From the NCBI GenBank assembly GCA_037074615.1, contig CM073537.1, forward strand, positions 12,295,989 to 12,359,988: 64,000 nucleotides of DNA, in the 5' to 3' direction. Shown one piece after another: positions 36,309-47,061 of this stretch. The notes below the pieces were generated by a model, which searched no databases, was not told the origin of the DNA, and worked only from the letters and a program-made list of their open reading frames with translations. A program made the position numbers and the translations under genes. Position 1 is the stretch's first letter; every line of letters begins with the position of its first letter. The stretch is from Leucaena leucocephala (lineage: Eukaryota > Streptophyta > Magnoliopsida > Fabales > Fabaceae).

Positions 36309-37900
36309 CCCCCATTTTCCATTCATTCTTCACACCCAAGAGCTCCTTTAGAAAGAGAAGTGAGTTCTAGAGAAAGAAAGTGGAAGAAAGCAAGGAAGAA
36401 GCAAGGGTCTTGAAGGAGCAAGTAAGGTAAGTTGTCTCCTTGCTTCTACCTTTTGTTCTTATGGTTTGTGCTTGAGTTTAAGTGATTTTTTTAGGCTTAA
36501 ATCTTGGGGAAATGCTGCTGGAATTTTTGTGTATATGTGAAAGGAATATGAGTTTTAAGTCATAGATAGTTAAGACAAGCTTAAACAAGTTAGTTACATG
36601 CTTGGTTGTGAAGTAAGTTGATGTTCTTGACTTTACCATTTCGGTTTGCACTGTTCATGCACTTTTCATGATAGAAGGAAATGGAATTTCAATGATTTAA
36701 TGCTTCCATTGAGTTTATATGATGCTTTTGTGTAGGATTGGAAAGGTTTTGAACCTTGGAAACCATTGGAATTAAAGGTTATAATGTTGAAAATTTCTCA
36801 CGGTACTGTTCACTCGCGTGAACAGTGATTTGAATTTCATGATTTTGATACGTCCAATAGTCTTAAAATGAGATTTTGTGTGGGGGAAAGTGGAGGAACA
36901 AGTATGGGAAGCATTGGAATCAAAATGAGAATTTTTGAAAGAATTATGCATGTTTTTCAAATCTGTCCGGAACAGTGCATAGTTGCTGGAATTTGGTCGT
37001 TTTGAGTTCATAAATGGATTCAAAAGGCCAAATTGTGTAGGGTAAGGTCAAGACATCAATTGATTCAAAGGTCAAGTCAATTGGTAAAGATTAAAGGATG
37101 TTATGTTACTTAAAGTAAGCTTAGTGTTCAAGAGAAGTTAGATTGTAATGGTTGGATGGTAATGTGATGTTAGGATTTGCTTGGTGTGCTCAAAAGAGGG
37201 CAGCCACATAGCAAGGAAAAGTAAGAAGGAAGAAGCAAAGTTAAAGTGGAAAGAAGTAAAGCAATAAGGTAGTAAACTTACCCTAAACTTGTATGTATTG
37301 AATGTTATGCTTGATTGTGCTATGACTTTGTTGAATTGTGTGCATATGTGTATATGATTGAAGCTCTGTTTCTATGATTACCTTGGCCAATTGTATTTCA
37401 TATGTTACATGGAAGCATGCACATTACACAATGTTTACACTTTCACAAGCAAGCACAAGTAATTACTTTAATGCATGCATTGTTTAGTACCGTTTGCTAC
37501 TGAGATTTCCCCAGAAATCTCACCCCATCCATGTAATCCCAAACCCACAGGTTTACGAATGAGTAAAGAAGATAAAGAGGCATGAAGAGAGGTTGGGAAT
37601 TGGAAGATTTGAATATTATGTAATAAATGTGCGAGTTGTTGCATGTAATGTTGTTATATGACAAGTTGAGCAACAATGTTCATGATGAAAAGGTATAATA
37701 GTAAATGATGAAATAAATGTATCAAATAATTATGGCATAACCCCATAATGTATATGAATGTATGAAAGGCCAAAGAGATTGGTTATGTGTTCTGAAACAA
37801 TTAATGGAAAATTCATGTTTTTGAGGTTAAGGTTAAGGTTAAGATTCAAAGATATTTTCTAGAAAATGCCGTTGTGCTGGTAGACTATACAAGTACTGTG

Positions 37901-38004
37901 TACGTAAGTGCTGTCTAAGGAGGCTGGAAGTGAGTGGACCTAGCCAGTTCATCCAGTCTTTCCTGGGTACTTACGTAGAATGGTAGTTCTCATGGGGAAT
38001 TACC
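37901..38004 (+). other. Conserved structured domain, A-type copy
   Basis: TACGTAAGTGC pairs with GTACTTACGTA (37967-37977), CTGGA with TCCAG, and GGTAGTTC with GAATTACC. It is the cleanest A-type copy in an LTR with both ends present. Confidence 0.72.
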
Positions 38005-38111
38005 GAATCAGTATAGTTATCTTCTACCAGAATTTTTGGCAAAGAGAGATATAATAAAGTCAAGATTACTTCCATAAGTGTACTCTAAGATGTTTAAAGG
38101 AGGATGTTTCA

Positions 38112-38620
38112 AAATCCATGGCAATACTATCGCATTTCCATTCATGGATATCTAAAGGTTGCAATGTTCCTGCTGGCTTCTTATGTTCAATCTTTACTTT
38201 TTGGCACGTCAAGCACTTGGACACATAAGCCACAACATCTTTCTTTAATCCAGGCCACCAGAATAAACTTTTCACATCATGATACATCTTGGTCATACCT
38301 GGATGTACTGTATATTAACTTTTGTGTGCTTCTTCTAGAATTTTCTCCTTCAATCCCATAACATTAGGGATATACGGTCTTCCTCTAAACTGTAGCAATC
38401 CATCTTGAGAAACTTCAAAATTATTAGTTTTCCCTTTCTCCAGCTTATCTTTAAAATTAGCTGCGAGCTTATCATGCTTTTGAGCTTCTCTTATTTCATC
38501 CTCAATGAAAGCTCTGACTTGTACTCCTCCATAAGGATTTTCTGTCATCTGCATCTGATAGAGAGGACTCCAGTCTCTAACATCTTTTAATAGTTTCAAT
38601 TCTCTTATCATCAGACTTGC
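38112..38620 (-). pseudogene. Tekay/Del gypsy integrase N-terminus (zinc finger) and linker
   Basis: On the minus strand HPGMTKMYHDVKSLFWWPG and CLTCQKVKIEHKKPAG form the HHCC zinc finger of chromovirus integrase. WKCDSIAMD follows, running up to the LTR insertion point. Upstream is the spacer between RNase H and integrase (DGLLQFRGRPYIPN). One TAA interrupts the stretch near 38313. The gene continues at 35402 beyond the solo LTR. Confidence 0.92.
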
Positions 38621-39264
38621 CACCTATAGTACTTTTCTACTTAGAGCATCAGCCACCACATTGGCTTTTCCTGGATGGTATTAATCTGGAAATCATAATC
38701 CTTCAATAATTTCATCCATTGTCGCTGCCTCATATTCAACTCTTTTTGATCCTGCAGATACTTCAGGCTTTTTTTATCATAATATAATTCTATGGTAGCT
38801 CCATACAAATAATGTCTCCATATCTTGAGAGCATAAACCACCGCTGCAAGCTCCAGATCATGAGTGGGATAATTTTCTTCATATGGCTTTAACTACCGAG
38901 AGACATAGGCTACTACTCGATCTTGCTGCATTAACACGCATCCCAACCCCTGCTTACTAGCATCAGTATAGACTACATAAGTCTGAGTTGGGTCTGGAAT
39001 AACCAGCACGGGAGTAGTGGTTAATCTCTGCTTTAACTCTTGAAAACTAGCCTCACACTTCTCGTCCCACTTGAACTGCTGATTCTTTCTGGTCAGCTTG
39101 GTTAACGGCAAGGCAGTTCGAGAAAAGCCCTTAATAAATCTTCTATAATACCCTGCCAAGCCCAGAAAACTTCTAATCTCTATCATTGTCCTTGGCTGTT
39201 TCCAGCTTAAAACTGCTTCAACTTTGCTAGGATCTACAGCTACCCCTTCATGGGATATGACATG
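38621..39264 (-). pseudogene. Tekay/Del gypsy RT end and RNase H
   Basis: The minus strand begins with HVISHEGVAVDPSKVEAVL (end of RT thumb/connection), then SFLGLAGYYRRFIKGFSR. RNase H follows with YTDASKQGLGCVLMQQ, HDLELAAVVYALKIWRHYLYG and NMRQRQWMKLLKDYD. A TAG after AYVSR and a frame break near 38650 interrupt it. It joins RT at 53235 once the nest 39265-53234 is removed; the codons for GHVIS meet exactly across the ACATG duplication. Confidence 0.93.
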
Positions 39265-41148
39265 TGAAACATCCTTACTTTCGTACATCTTAGGGACCAT
39301 TCGATAGCATTTAGAACCACTTACAAGACTTTGGAAGTCCATTAGCTAAATGTGGAATTTTTACTCTTGGCGAGTTACTGTTCATATGGTATTCCAGATT
39401 AGGTGATAAACTTTAAAAAATCATAATTAATTCTGGAAAAATTGAAATGAAGTGGTTCAAAATTCTACTCGAAGATAACATCTTCAAGTTTAAGGGAAAA
39501 ATAATTTCCTTACCAAATTCTTAGTCAATTGATTCAGTTTATTCGTTAAAGGTTACTGTTTATTTGGTCAAAAATTCTAAAAACAGATTCTGGCCCCATC
39601 TTTGGAAAATCGGTTCTCTTTGTACAGACATCGAAATAAGGCGTTCTTGGTGTCAAAACGAAGCTTGACATGTTAACTAATTTTTTGTAAAATTTCATAC
39701 ATTTATTCTATCATTTAATATTTTTCCTCACATCATAAATATTGTTGCCTAAACTAGCCATACAGCATCATTACTTGCAAGAATGCTTTATACAACATCA
39801 TATAACATTTACATTGACCAATCCCTAATTCTTCTTCATGCTTCTTCATCCTCTTTCCTCATTCATAAACCTGTTGGGATTGGGATTACATGATGGGGTG
39901 AGATTTCTGGGGAAATCTCAGTAGCAAACAATACCAAATAATGCATGTATTAATGTAATTGCTTGTGCTTGCTTGTAAAAATGTTACCATAGTGTAATGA
40001 GCATGCTTCCATGTATCATATGAAATACAATTGGCCAAGGTAATCATAGAAACAGAGCTTCAATCATCTACACATATGCACACAATTCAATAAAGCCATA
40101 GCACAATCAAGCATAACATTCAATACATACAAGTTTAGGGTAAGTTTACTACCTTATTGCTTTACTTCTTTCCACTTTAACTTTGCTACTTCTTTCCACT
40201 TTAGCTTTGTTTCTTCCTTCTTACTTTTCCTTGGTGTGTGGCTACCTCTTTGGAGTCCACAATCACACCCTAACATCACATAATCATCCATTCATTATAA
40301 TCTAACTTTCTTGAACATCAAACTTACTTTAACTTAACATAACTTCCTTTAATCTTTACCAATTGACATGGCCTTTGAGTCAATTGATGTCTTGACCTTA
40401 CCCTACACAATTTGGCCTTTTGAATCCATTTATGAACTCAAAATAACCAAATTCCAGCAACTATGCACTGCTCTGGATAGAATTTGCAAAACACACATAA
40501 TTCCTTCAAAAATTTTCATCTTAATTCCATTGCTTCCCATACTTGTTTCTCTACTTTACCCCACACAACTTTTCATTTTAAAACCATTGGAAGAATCAAA
40601 ATCATGAAATTAAAAAAAAATGTTCATATGAGTGAACAGTACACGGAGAAGAATTCCAAACATTACAACTTTCAATTTCAATGCTTCCAAGGTTCAAAAC
40701 CTATCCAATCCTACACAAAATCATCATATAAATTCAATGGAAGCATTAGATCATTGAAATTCCATCTCCTTCTATCATGAACAGTGCAAACCAAAATATT
40801 TAATCCCTAGCAAAGTCAAGAATATTAACTTGATTCAACAACCAATCATCTAGCTAGCTTGTTTAAGCTTTAATCTCACAACTCTAACTTTAATCTCTTC
40901 TTTCTCCTTCCATCTAAGGTTTTGGATGACATATACACCTTAGAGAAAACTCAACTTTCTTCCATGAAAACCCTAAGTTCAAGCTCCCAAATCAAAGAAA
41001 AATAAGGTAGGATAGATTGCTTACCTTTAATCTCTAGCTTGCTTGAACTTTGGCCTCTGAATTCTTCTTTGTCTTGGCTTAGGTTTTCATTTTACAAGAG
41101 GTTCCCCAAGGGTTCTTGTGCTCACGGTTTTGAGGAGAATTGGTGGGG

Positions 41149-41156
41149 TATTTATA
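41149..41156 (-). promoter_or_regulatory. TATA box of family-B LTR 39265-53234
   Basis: TATAAATA on the minus strand followed by C4. Confidence 0.7.
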
Positions 41157-43536
41157 GGCAAATTCCATGGAAAATGAATTGCCAAGATCACTTTGTGCAC
41201 TATTTGATCTAATGGCTAAGATTGCACCTTGAATCTTGTCTTTCCCACCAAGCCAAGTATGACATCATCCATGACATCATCAAGGGACACCTCATAAGTC
41301 ACATGGAAAAATTGAAGGGAGAAGATGAAACATCCCGCCTTAGACTCCTCAGAGCACACCTGCGGAAGCTATACTAGCTGTATTGATTCGGTAATTCCCT
41401 CATAAGAACTACCATTCTACGTAAGTACCCAGGAAAGACTGGATGAACCAGCTAGGTGTAACATCCCAATTTTTGGTCTAGGAGAACTGGGAAGTAGTCT
41501 GATATGGGCAGGCTGCTAAACCCGTAGTCCCAGGGTAGTAATCTGCTATGGGCGGATCACTTACCTGTATTTTGTAGGAATCCGAGGGATGAGCTAAGTC
41601 CTTCAGGATTTAAAGATGAGTTAAGTCTTTAACCTAAAGAATCGGGACAGTTCACCTAGGTTCAAAATGAGGAATGTGAGGAATATCCTAAGTCTTAAGT
41701 CTAGGAATTCTGCAGGAAGCTTGATATGGGCTGGCTCCTGTGTAAGATAACCTGATATGGGCGGGTTGTCGAGCTTTTCAATTAACGATGACTCCTGAAG
41801 AGTTTAGGGGATGAGTTATTGAAAGAGAATTTCTAGAACTTAAGATGAAGGATAAGAAGATGAGAATAGATGCCAGAAAGAGAATGTAGGGGCAAAATCG
41901 TAATTATGGGAAAGATCGGGCTGGTAGCCGATGAGTACCATATTTTGCTAGAAAATAGAGAAAATTATGCTGATCATTTCACTGAACTGTGAAATGTGCA
42001 TACGAGGTCTCTATGAGTATGAAAGAATTATGGAAAGTTTAAGGACAGAAAGGTGGGGTCCTTAAGTGTAATTTTACCCAAATAAAAAGGGATTTAAATG
42101 AAAAGAAGAAAAGTTTCTTGGGGCTAAAGTGTAATTAAAGAAAGTCAGGCCGGAAGTGGTTTGGACTGTCCGACAGCATTTCAGTCCCAGATTTCACGTG
42201 TAATTAAAGAGAGCAACGGACGCTCGATAATCTGACTTAATACAGGAATTTTTGAAGACTCCAGATAGCCAGAAATGGACTGATCGTCCAAAAGTTATAA
42301 AAATTCATACCGGATATCCTAGATTTTAGATCTAGGTGAGAAAATACAGGATGATGCGTCTTTATGGGGCGGATGTCAGGAAACTGACAGAATACCGATA
42401 GGAGGCCTGTAGAAAAAGTTATTCGCAAATTAGAAAATCCAGACGGGAGTGTGAGGCCTCCGGGTATCAGATAGGGAAATTTATCGGTATTTGAAAGGGG
42501 ACTGAATCAGTTCGGATAACCTCGGTCAGATGACTGATATGACTCACAGGGATGCCTGAACACCGCAGGCCAGTGTATCGGACAGAAGGAGCCGGTGTCC
42601 GGATATGTGTATAAACGGTGAATAATAGATAAAATATTCAATAATTATTAACAGGGGAAGATTCCTCGTAATGCGTGCTATGAAGGTAATGGACCCTGAG
42701 AGGCCCAATAATGGCGCCAACAAAGGCCCAGTAAGACCCTTGGATGATAGGTGGGCCAGTGTCCGGCAGAACCCCGGAAAAGTGCGAAATTACGAAAATG
42801 CCCCTGTGTTGTACTAAAGGGGTAGTAGATGTATGAGGGCATTTTGGTAATTCTGGACAGGCCCAGGAGCCAAGGCACATATAGATAAAGTTACTTAGAG
42901 TCAGTATATGCCCTGACAGAGTACAGAAGGGTGTGAAATGACGATTTTACCCTTAGGGTTAAAATAGCACAAGAAAGGGCACCCAAGGGTATTTTGGTAA
43001 TTTGCCAAGGGATGTTTCTTGGGAATCGAGCCATCAGAGTACTTGAGCTTGATCAGGATCCAAGATAACATTCCCAGAGGCCAAAAACGTAGGCCCAGTG
43101 ATATGTGGGAAAAAGTGGCATTAAAATACTATTTTAATGCTGTTTCAATAAAGTAAAGTTACTCGGTCGGCACGATAACCGAGGAGGTGATCAGATAAAG
43201 TCTGGGACTTATCTGGATAGCATTGGAAGGTGTGAAAGGTCCCTTCCAGGTGCCACATGGCGCAATCTTAGAGGCAGAAGAAAAGTTGAGGACACGTATT
43301 ACGGTGCAAGACTCTGGACCGGTACTGGATTGGACTGAACTGCTGAGTCAGCTGATGAGGTGTCCAGGAATTGTGACATGTGAAGAATGTGGCGATGAGG
43401 TGTCCCGGTGAGGTGTCCTGGATGATGTCATGCATGATGCAGTAAAAAGGAATAAAGAAAAATAGGAAAATCTAGGAAAAACCAGGATCACATGTTCAGA
43501 TGGCTTCAAAATTACAGAAATGCCATCCATTAAAGC

Positions 43537-43544
43537 TATAAATA
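43537..43544 (+). promoter_or_regulatory. TATA box of solo LTR 41457-44622
   Basis: TATAAATA followed by C4. A GAGAGA-rich leader follows about 35 bp downstream. Confidence 0.74.
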
Positions 43545-44035
43545 CCCCTTCCTCTCCCATTTTATGCATCCCACATTTTTGGCAAGAAAAGAGAGAGAAA
43601 GAAGAGAGAGAAGGAGAAAGAAAGAAAGAAAGGAAGTTCTGGTGGAGTTGGAAGCAGTATAGAAGTTCTGGAGTTCTGCTTTTGAGGTAGTAACTAATTC
43701 TAGCTCTTATGTAATGTCTTTGTGATTTGTTGTGCTATTGTTTGGTTGGATTGTTGTCTTATATGTTATGCTTGAAGCTCTATTACAATGCTATGATCAT
43801 ATGTTATTGAATATGGAAGCACGCAGCATACTTATCTATACACAATCACAAGCAAGCACCGTCACTCTGCATTACATATATTGTTATGATTATTACTACT
43901 GAGATTCCCCCGAATCTCATCCCCATCCATAACCCATTACAGGGAGGTTATGCTAAAGTGGATTTTGAGAATCCTATGAGACGCCGTTATGCTGCCGAAG
44001 TAAAGACTGAACATCAGTATATGATAAGTACTGTG

Positions 44036-44138
44036 TACGTAGTGCTGTCTAAGGAGGCTAGAAGTGAGTGGACCTAGCCGGTTCATCTAGTCTTTCCTAG
44101 GTACTACGTAGAATGGTAGTTCTCATAAGGGGATTACC
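44036..44138 (+). other. Conserved structured domain, D-type copy
   Basis: TACGTAGTGC pairs with GTACTACGTA (44101-44110). CTAGA pairs with TCTAG. GGTAGTTCTC pairs with GGGGATTACC around the loop ATAA. Confidence 0.72.
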
Positions 44139-44661
44139 GAATCAGTACAGTTCAGTTCTTTGTACAGTTGAAGCGTAGCGGTTATGCTGCCAGAGTTTAG
44201 GCAGAAAGAGATGTAATAGAGATAGCAAGATTATGTATATGTCTTGTTGTGTATGCCTTGTTGTATGATATTTTATTATTTAATAATAGATATTGTTTGG
44301 CATGTTCAATTTGTGAATGATGAATTAAGGGAGAAATTCGCAGGTCCTGAGGTAGCAGTGGTTTGACCTCAGTTTGACCTAGTAAATGAAGGAGTTTGGT
44401 CACGAAATTTGGTAGGCTAGTAGTACACATCTGGGGCATTACGTGGATAGGTAATAAGCCTTGTTTGGATGTATAGAATGATATTAATTAATTTTCAAAT
44501 TAAAGGTCCAGAATAAGGAACTTAAGAGTAAAATTTTGAATTTCTGGGCTTAAGTTAAGGTATAATCAAGCTAATGTTGCTTCCGCAAGTGTACTCTGAG
44601 GAGTCTAAGGGAGGATGTTTCACTAGGTCCACTCACTACCAGCCTCCTTACAGTACCTACG

Positions 44662-46524
44662 TGAAGGGAATTGGAAGACACGCAGCGGAAATTAACTTTA
44701 AAAATTTTTCCATTCCCAGCCAGGATCTACCGAATGTGTTTAAGTCAAGAAGAAAGAAGTGTTACCTTCGGTTTCAAGCTTTGGTCGCGACCTCAGTGTC
44801 CACTAGTCGCGACACTTCGCCTCTGGAACATTTTAGTCGCGACCTCCTCTGCTTATCGTCGCGACCTGAAGTCTCTGGAGTTTGTAGTCGCGACCTCGTC
44901 AGCTTCAAGTCGCGACCTGCCTCTTCTTTTCGGATTTCTGACGTTCAGATGCCCGTATGGTCGCGACCTCAGCGTGTTCTGGTCGCGACCTTGCTTCGTG
45001 TCTGGTCGTATCGTAGAAGTCGACAGCTCAGATCGGCTTCCTCTACCGGTATCCACACGAACAGCGTTCCAATCGCGAACGACGTGCTAGCGCCTCTTGT
45101 CCCTCTAGGGCTTTCTAGAGATTCCGTCCTCACCGTCTCTATCTCGGCAGTTTCTTATGCGCAAACCTTTTGCACTCTCCATGCCCCCTCTTCTCACGTC
45201 TGAATGTGTGTGTAGAGATCTATATTGTGTGTAGAACCCTAGCTCCTAATGTCAAATATATAGGAAGCTATCGGGCTTCTAATAGGGTCGGGCTTCAGAA
45301 TTAATCTTATATTAATTATGAATTAATACAATATCATATATTGCATAATTTAATAAGAAACTGATTAAATAAATATGGTTTATATTAAATCCGTCCCACA
45401 GATTTAATTCACCTATTTATTTAATTTAAAATAAAGATAAGACAGAATTATATTTGATTTATTCTCATAAATCAAATTTGAGATATCTTATCAATTTGAA
45501 TTTCAAATTCAAATAGATCATATCCATTTAAATTCAAATTCAAAAATGATAGAGATTTAATTTATCCTTATAAATTAAATCTTACAAATATCTCTTATAT
45601 TATTTATATAATATATATATAAACTAATTTATATATATATATAAAATATATATCCACCCTAGATTATTCATTGAATTTAGACATCTCTTAGATTCAATGA
45701 ATCTGGACATCATAGCTCGCATTGGGCTGTTTTATGTGCGACCCTGTAGGCCCATATGAAGTTGGCAGTGGGCCAGTTACTATACTGACCCACAAGTCGT
45801 AAGCGGTCTCTAGCAAGGTATTACGACTACCCAAAACATATGAGGATCGATAAACGATGTAACCTTTCATACAACCATATCACGTCCCTTTTGTCACACG
45901 ATATTTCGATCAAGGATGAGGCATGGTGAACGTCATCCTCCTGTTCCTGACCGTTACTTTCTCGATCCCTGAGTAGTCTGAATATAGAAATGGAACTACC
46001 CTTCCATTCCAGTATGGCCATACATTTCTCAGACTCACTCATCGAGGGGCCCAGTAATATCTCTCTACGAATGTGAGGGACAAATTCCATCTTGACCATT
46101 CACATTCCTCCGCATGAAAAACCACTAAGCCCGAGCATAGCCTTTATGATCACTCGGTCAAAAGTGACTTTTGACTAGGTCAAAGCTGAGCGTTTGTCAT
46201 GTAGGAATCCATGATGATCTCAGGTCAAAGGGCATAGTGACATGGCTTGTATATGAGAGAAGCTTATGACTTGACCCATGCAGCTCTCTCATTGCGGGTC
46301 GGTCCAGCACCCTGTACTCTTACATGTGCCTATGACTTTGATTTATATCTCTATATATCTTCAAAGTCATACTGGTCTTATTTCATCTCTGCTCCCGCAT
46401 AGATGACCGACCAGGGACATTTAGGATAAGATCACGAGTTATCCAAGGATGGTCATCACAGTAAACATGCAAATAATGTGATAACCCGATACAATGATTG
46501 GCCCCTAGGGCACAATTTCCAACA
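44662..46524 (-). mobile_element. Solo LTR of an unrelated (probably copia-type) element, TSD CTACG
   Basis: On the minus strand it starts TGTTGGAAATTGTGCCCTAG (46524) and ends AATTCCCTTCA (44662), 1863 bp, flanked by CTACG at 44657-44661 and 46525-46529. The host LTR sequence rejoins cleanly across it. TG...CA ends and a 5-bp duplication fit an LTR. The start resembles plant copia-type or LARD LTRs, but no coding part is present to prove the class. An AT-rich block lies at about 45300-45660 and a GTCGCGAC array at 44784-44989. Confidence 0.88.
44784..44989. repeat. GTCGCGAC palindrome array, locus 4 (eight exact copies)
   Basis: Exact GTCGCGAC starts at 44784, 44806, 44836, 44858, 44887, 44909, 44960 and 44982, giving steps 22, 30, 22, 29, 22, 51, 22. 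Motifs are mostly followed by C and often preceded by G. The 14-base intervals inside the pairs differ in sequence but not in length. Confidence 0.93.
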
Positions 46525-47053
46525 CTACGTACACAGTACACATCATATCCTTTCTCCACTACTGCTATCTCCGCCGAAATTTTAGCAGCAGAACGGCGTC
46601 TCTCAAGATTCTTAAAATCTACCTTGACATAACCTCCCTGAAATGGGTTATACAAGGGGATAAGATTCGGGGGAATCTCAGTAGTAATAATCATAACAGT
46701 ATATGTAATACAGTGTGACAGTGCTTGCTTATGATTGTGTACAGATAAGTATGCCGCGTGCTTCCATACTCAATAACATATGATCATAGCATTGCAGTAG
46801 AGCTTCAGACATAACATATAAGACAACAATCCAACCAAACAATAGCACATCAAATCACAAAGCCATTACATAAAAGCTAGGATTAGTTACTACCTGGCTA
46901 GCTTAGCAGAACCTTACTATCTCTATTCTGCTTCCAACTCGGCCAGAACTTCCTTACTTCCTTTTTCTCCTTTCTCTCTTCCCTTCCTTCTCCTTCTCTC
47001 TCTTCTTTCTCTCCCTTCCCTTGCCCATGCGTGATGCAAATGAATGAGGGGGG

Positions 47054-47061
47054 TTTATATA
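47054..47061 (-). promoter_or_regulatory. TATA-like box of LTR 41326-52077
   Basis: TATATAAA on the minus strand followed by C6. It differs from the usual TATAAATA of the sister LTRs. Confidence 0.6.

Larger units (their letters stand above)
35403..38111 (+). mobile_element. Solo LTR, family A, TSD AAATC
   Basis: It runs from TGTAACATCC to GGATGTTTCA, 2709 bp, flanked by AAATC at 35398-35402 and 38112-38116. It lies in the integrase gene of the outer element in the opposite orientation. Removing it and one AAATC rejoins AMDLVEGLP in frame. Its TATA box is at 36301-36308 and the splice-donor-like AAG/GTAAGTTG is at 36424-36433. The stem-loop is at 37501-37522 and the structured domain at 37901-38004. 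Confidence 0.95.
41457..44622 (+). mobile_element. Solo LTR, family D, TSD CTAGG
   Basis: It runs from TGTAACATCCCAATTTTTGG to GGATGTTTCA, 3166 bp, flanked by CTAGG at 41452-41456 and 44623-44627. It is inserted in the structured-domain part of the host LTR. The D-specific first 400 bp, with repeated TGATATGGGC-like motifs, join at about 41870 to sequence shared with family C. Its TATA box is at 43537-43544, the stem-loop at 43900-43919 and the structured domain at 44036-44138. Confidence 0.94.

Noticed and set aside
44784..44989. CRISPR-like alternation of short repeat and unique spacer
   Set aside because: The repeat is only 8-10 bp, spacers are 14 and 20-43 bp, there are no cas genes, and the setting is a plant retrotransposon LTR.
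44574..45203. A 209-codon plus-strand open frame, one of the longest in the window
   Set aside because: It crosses the boundary between two different LTRs (44622 and 44662). Its apparent V-A-T and S-R-D repeats are just GTCGCGACC read in changing frames.
45827..46099. A 90-codon minus-strand frame in the copia-type LTR
   Set aside because: It lies wholly in an LTR, has no known motif, and shows no sign of coding constraint.
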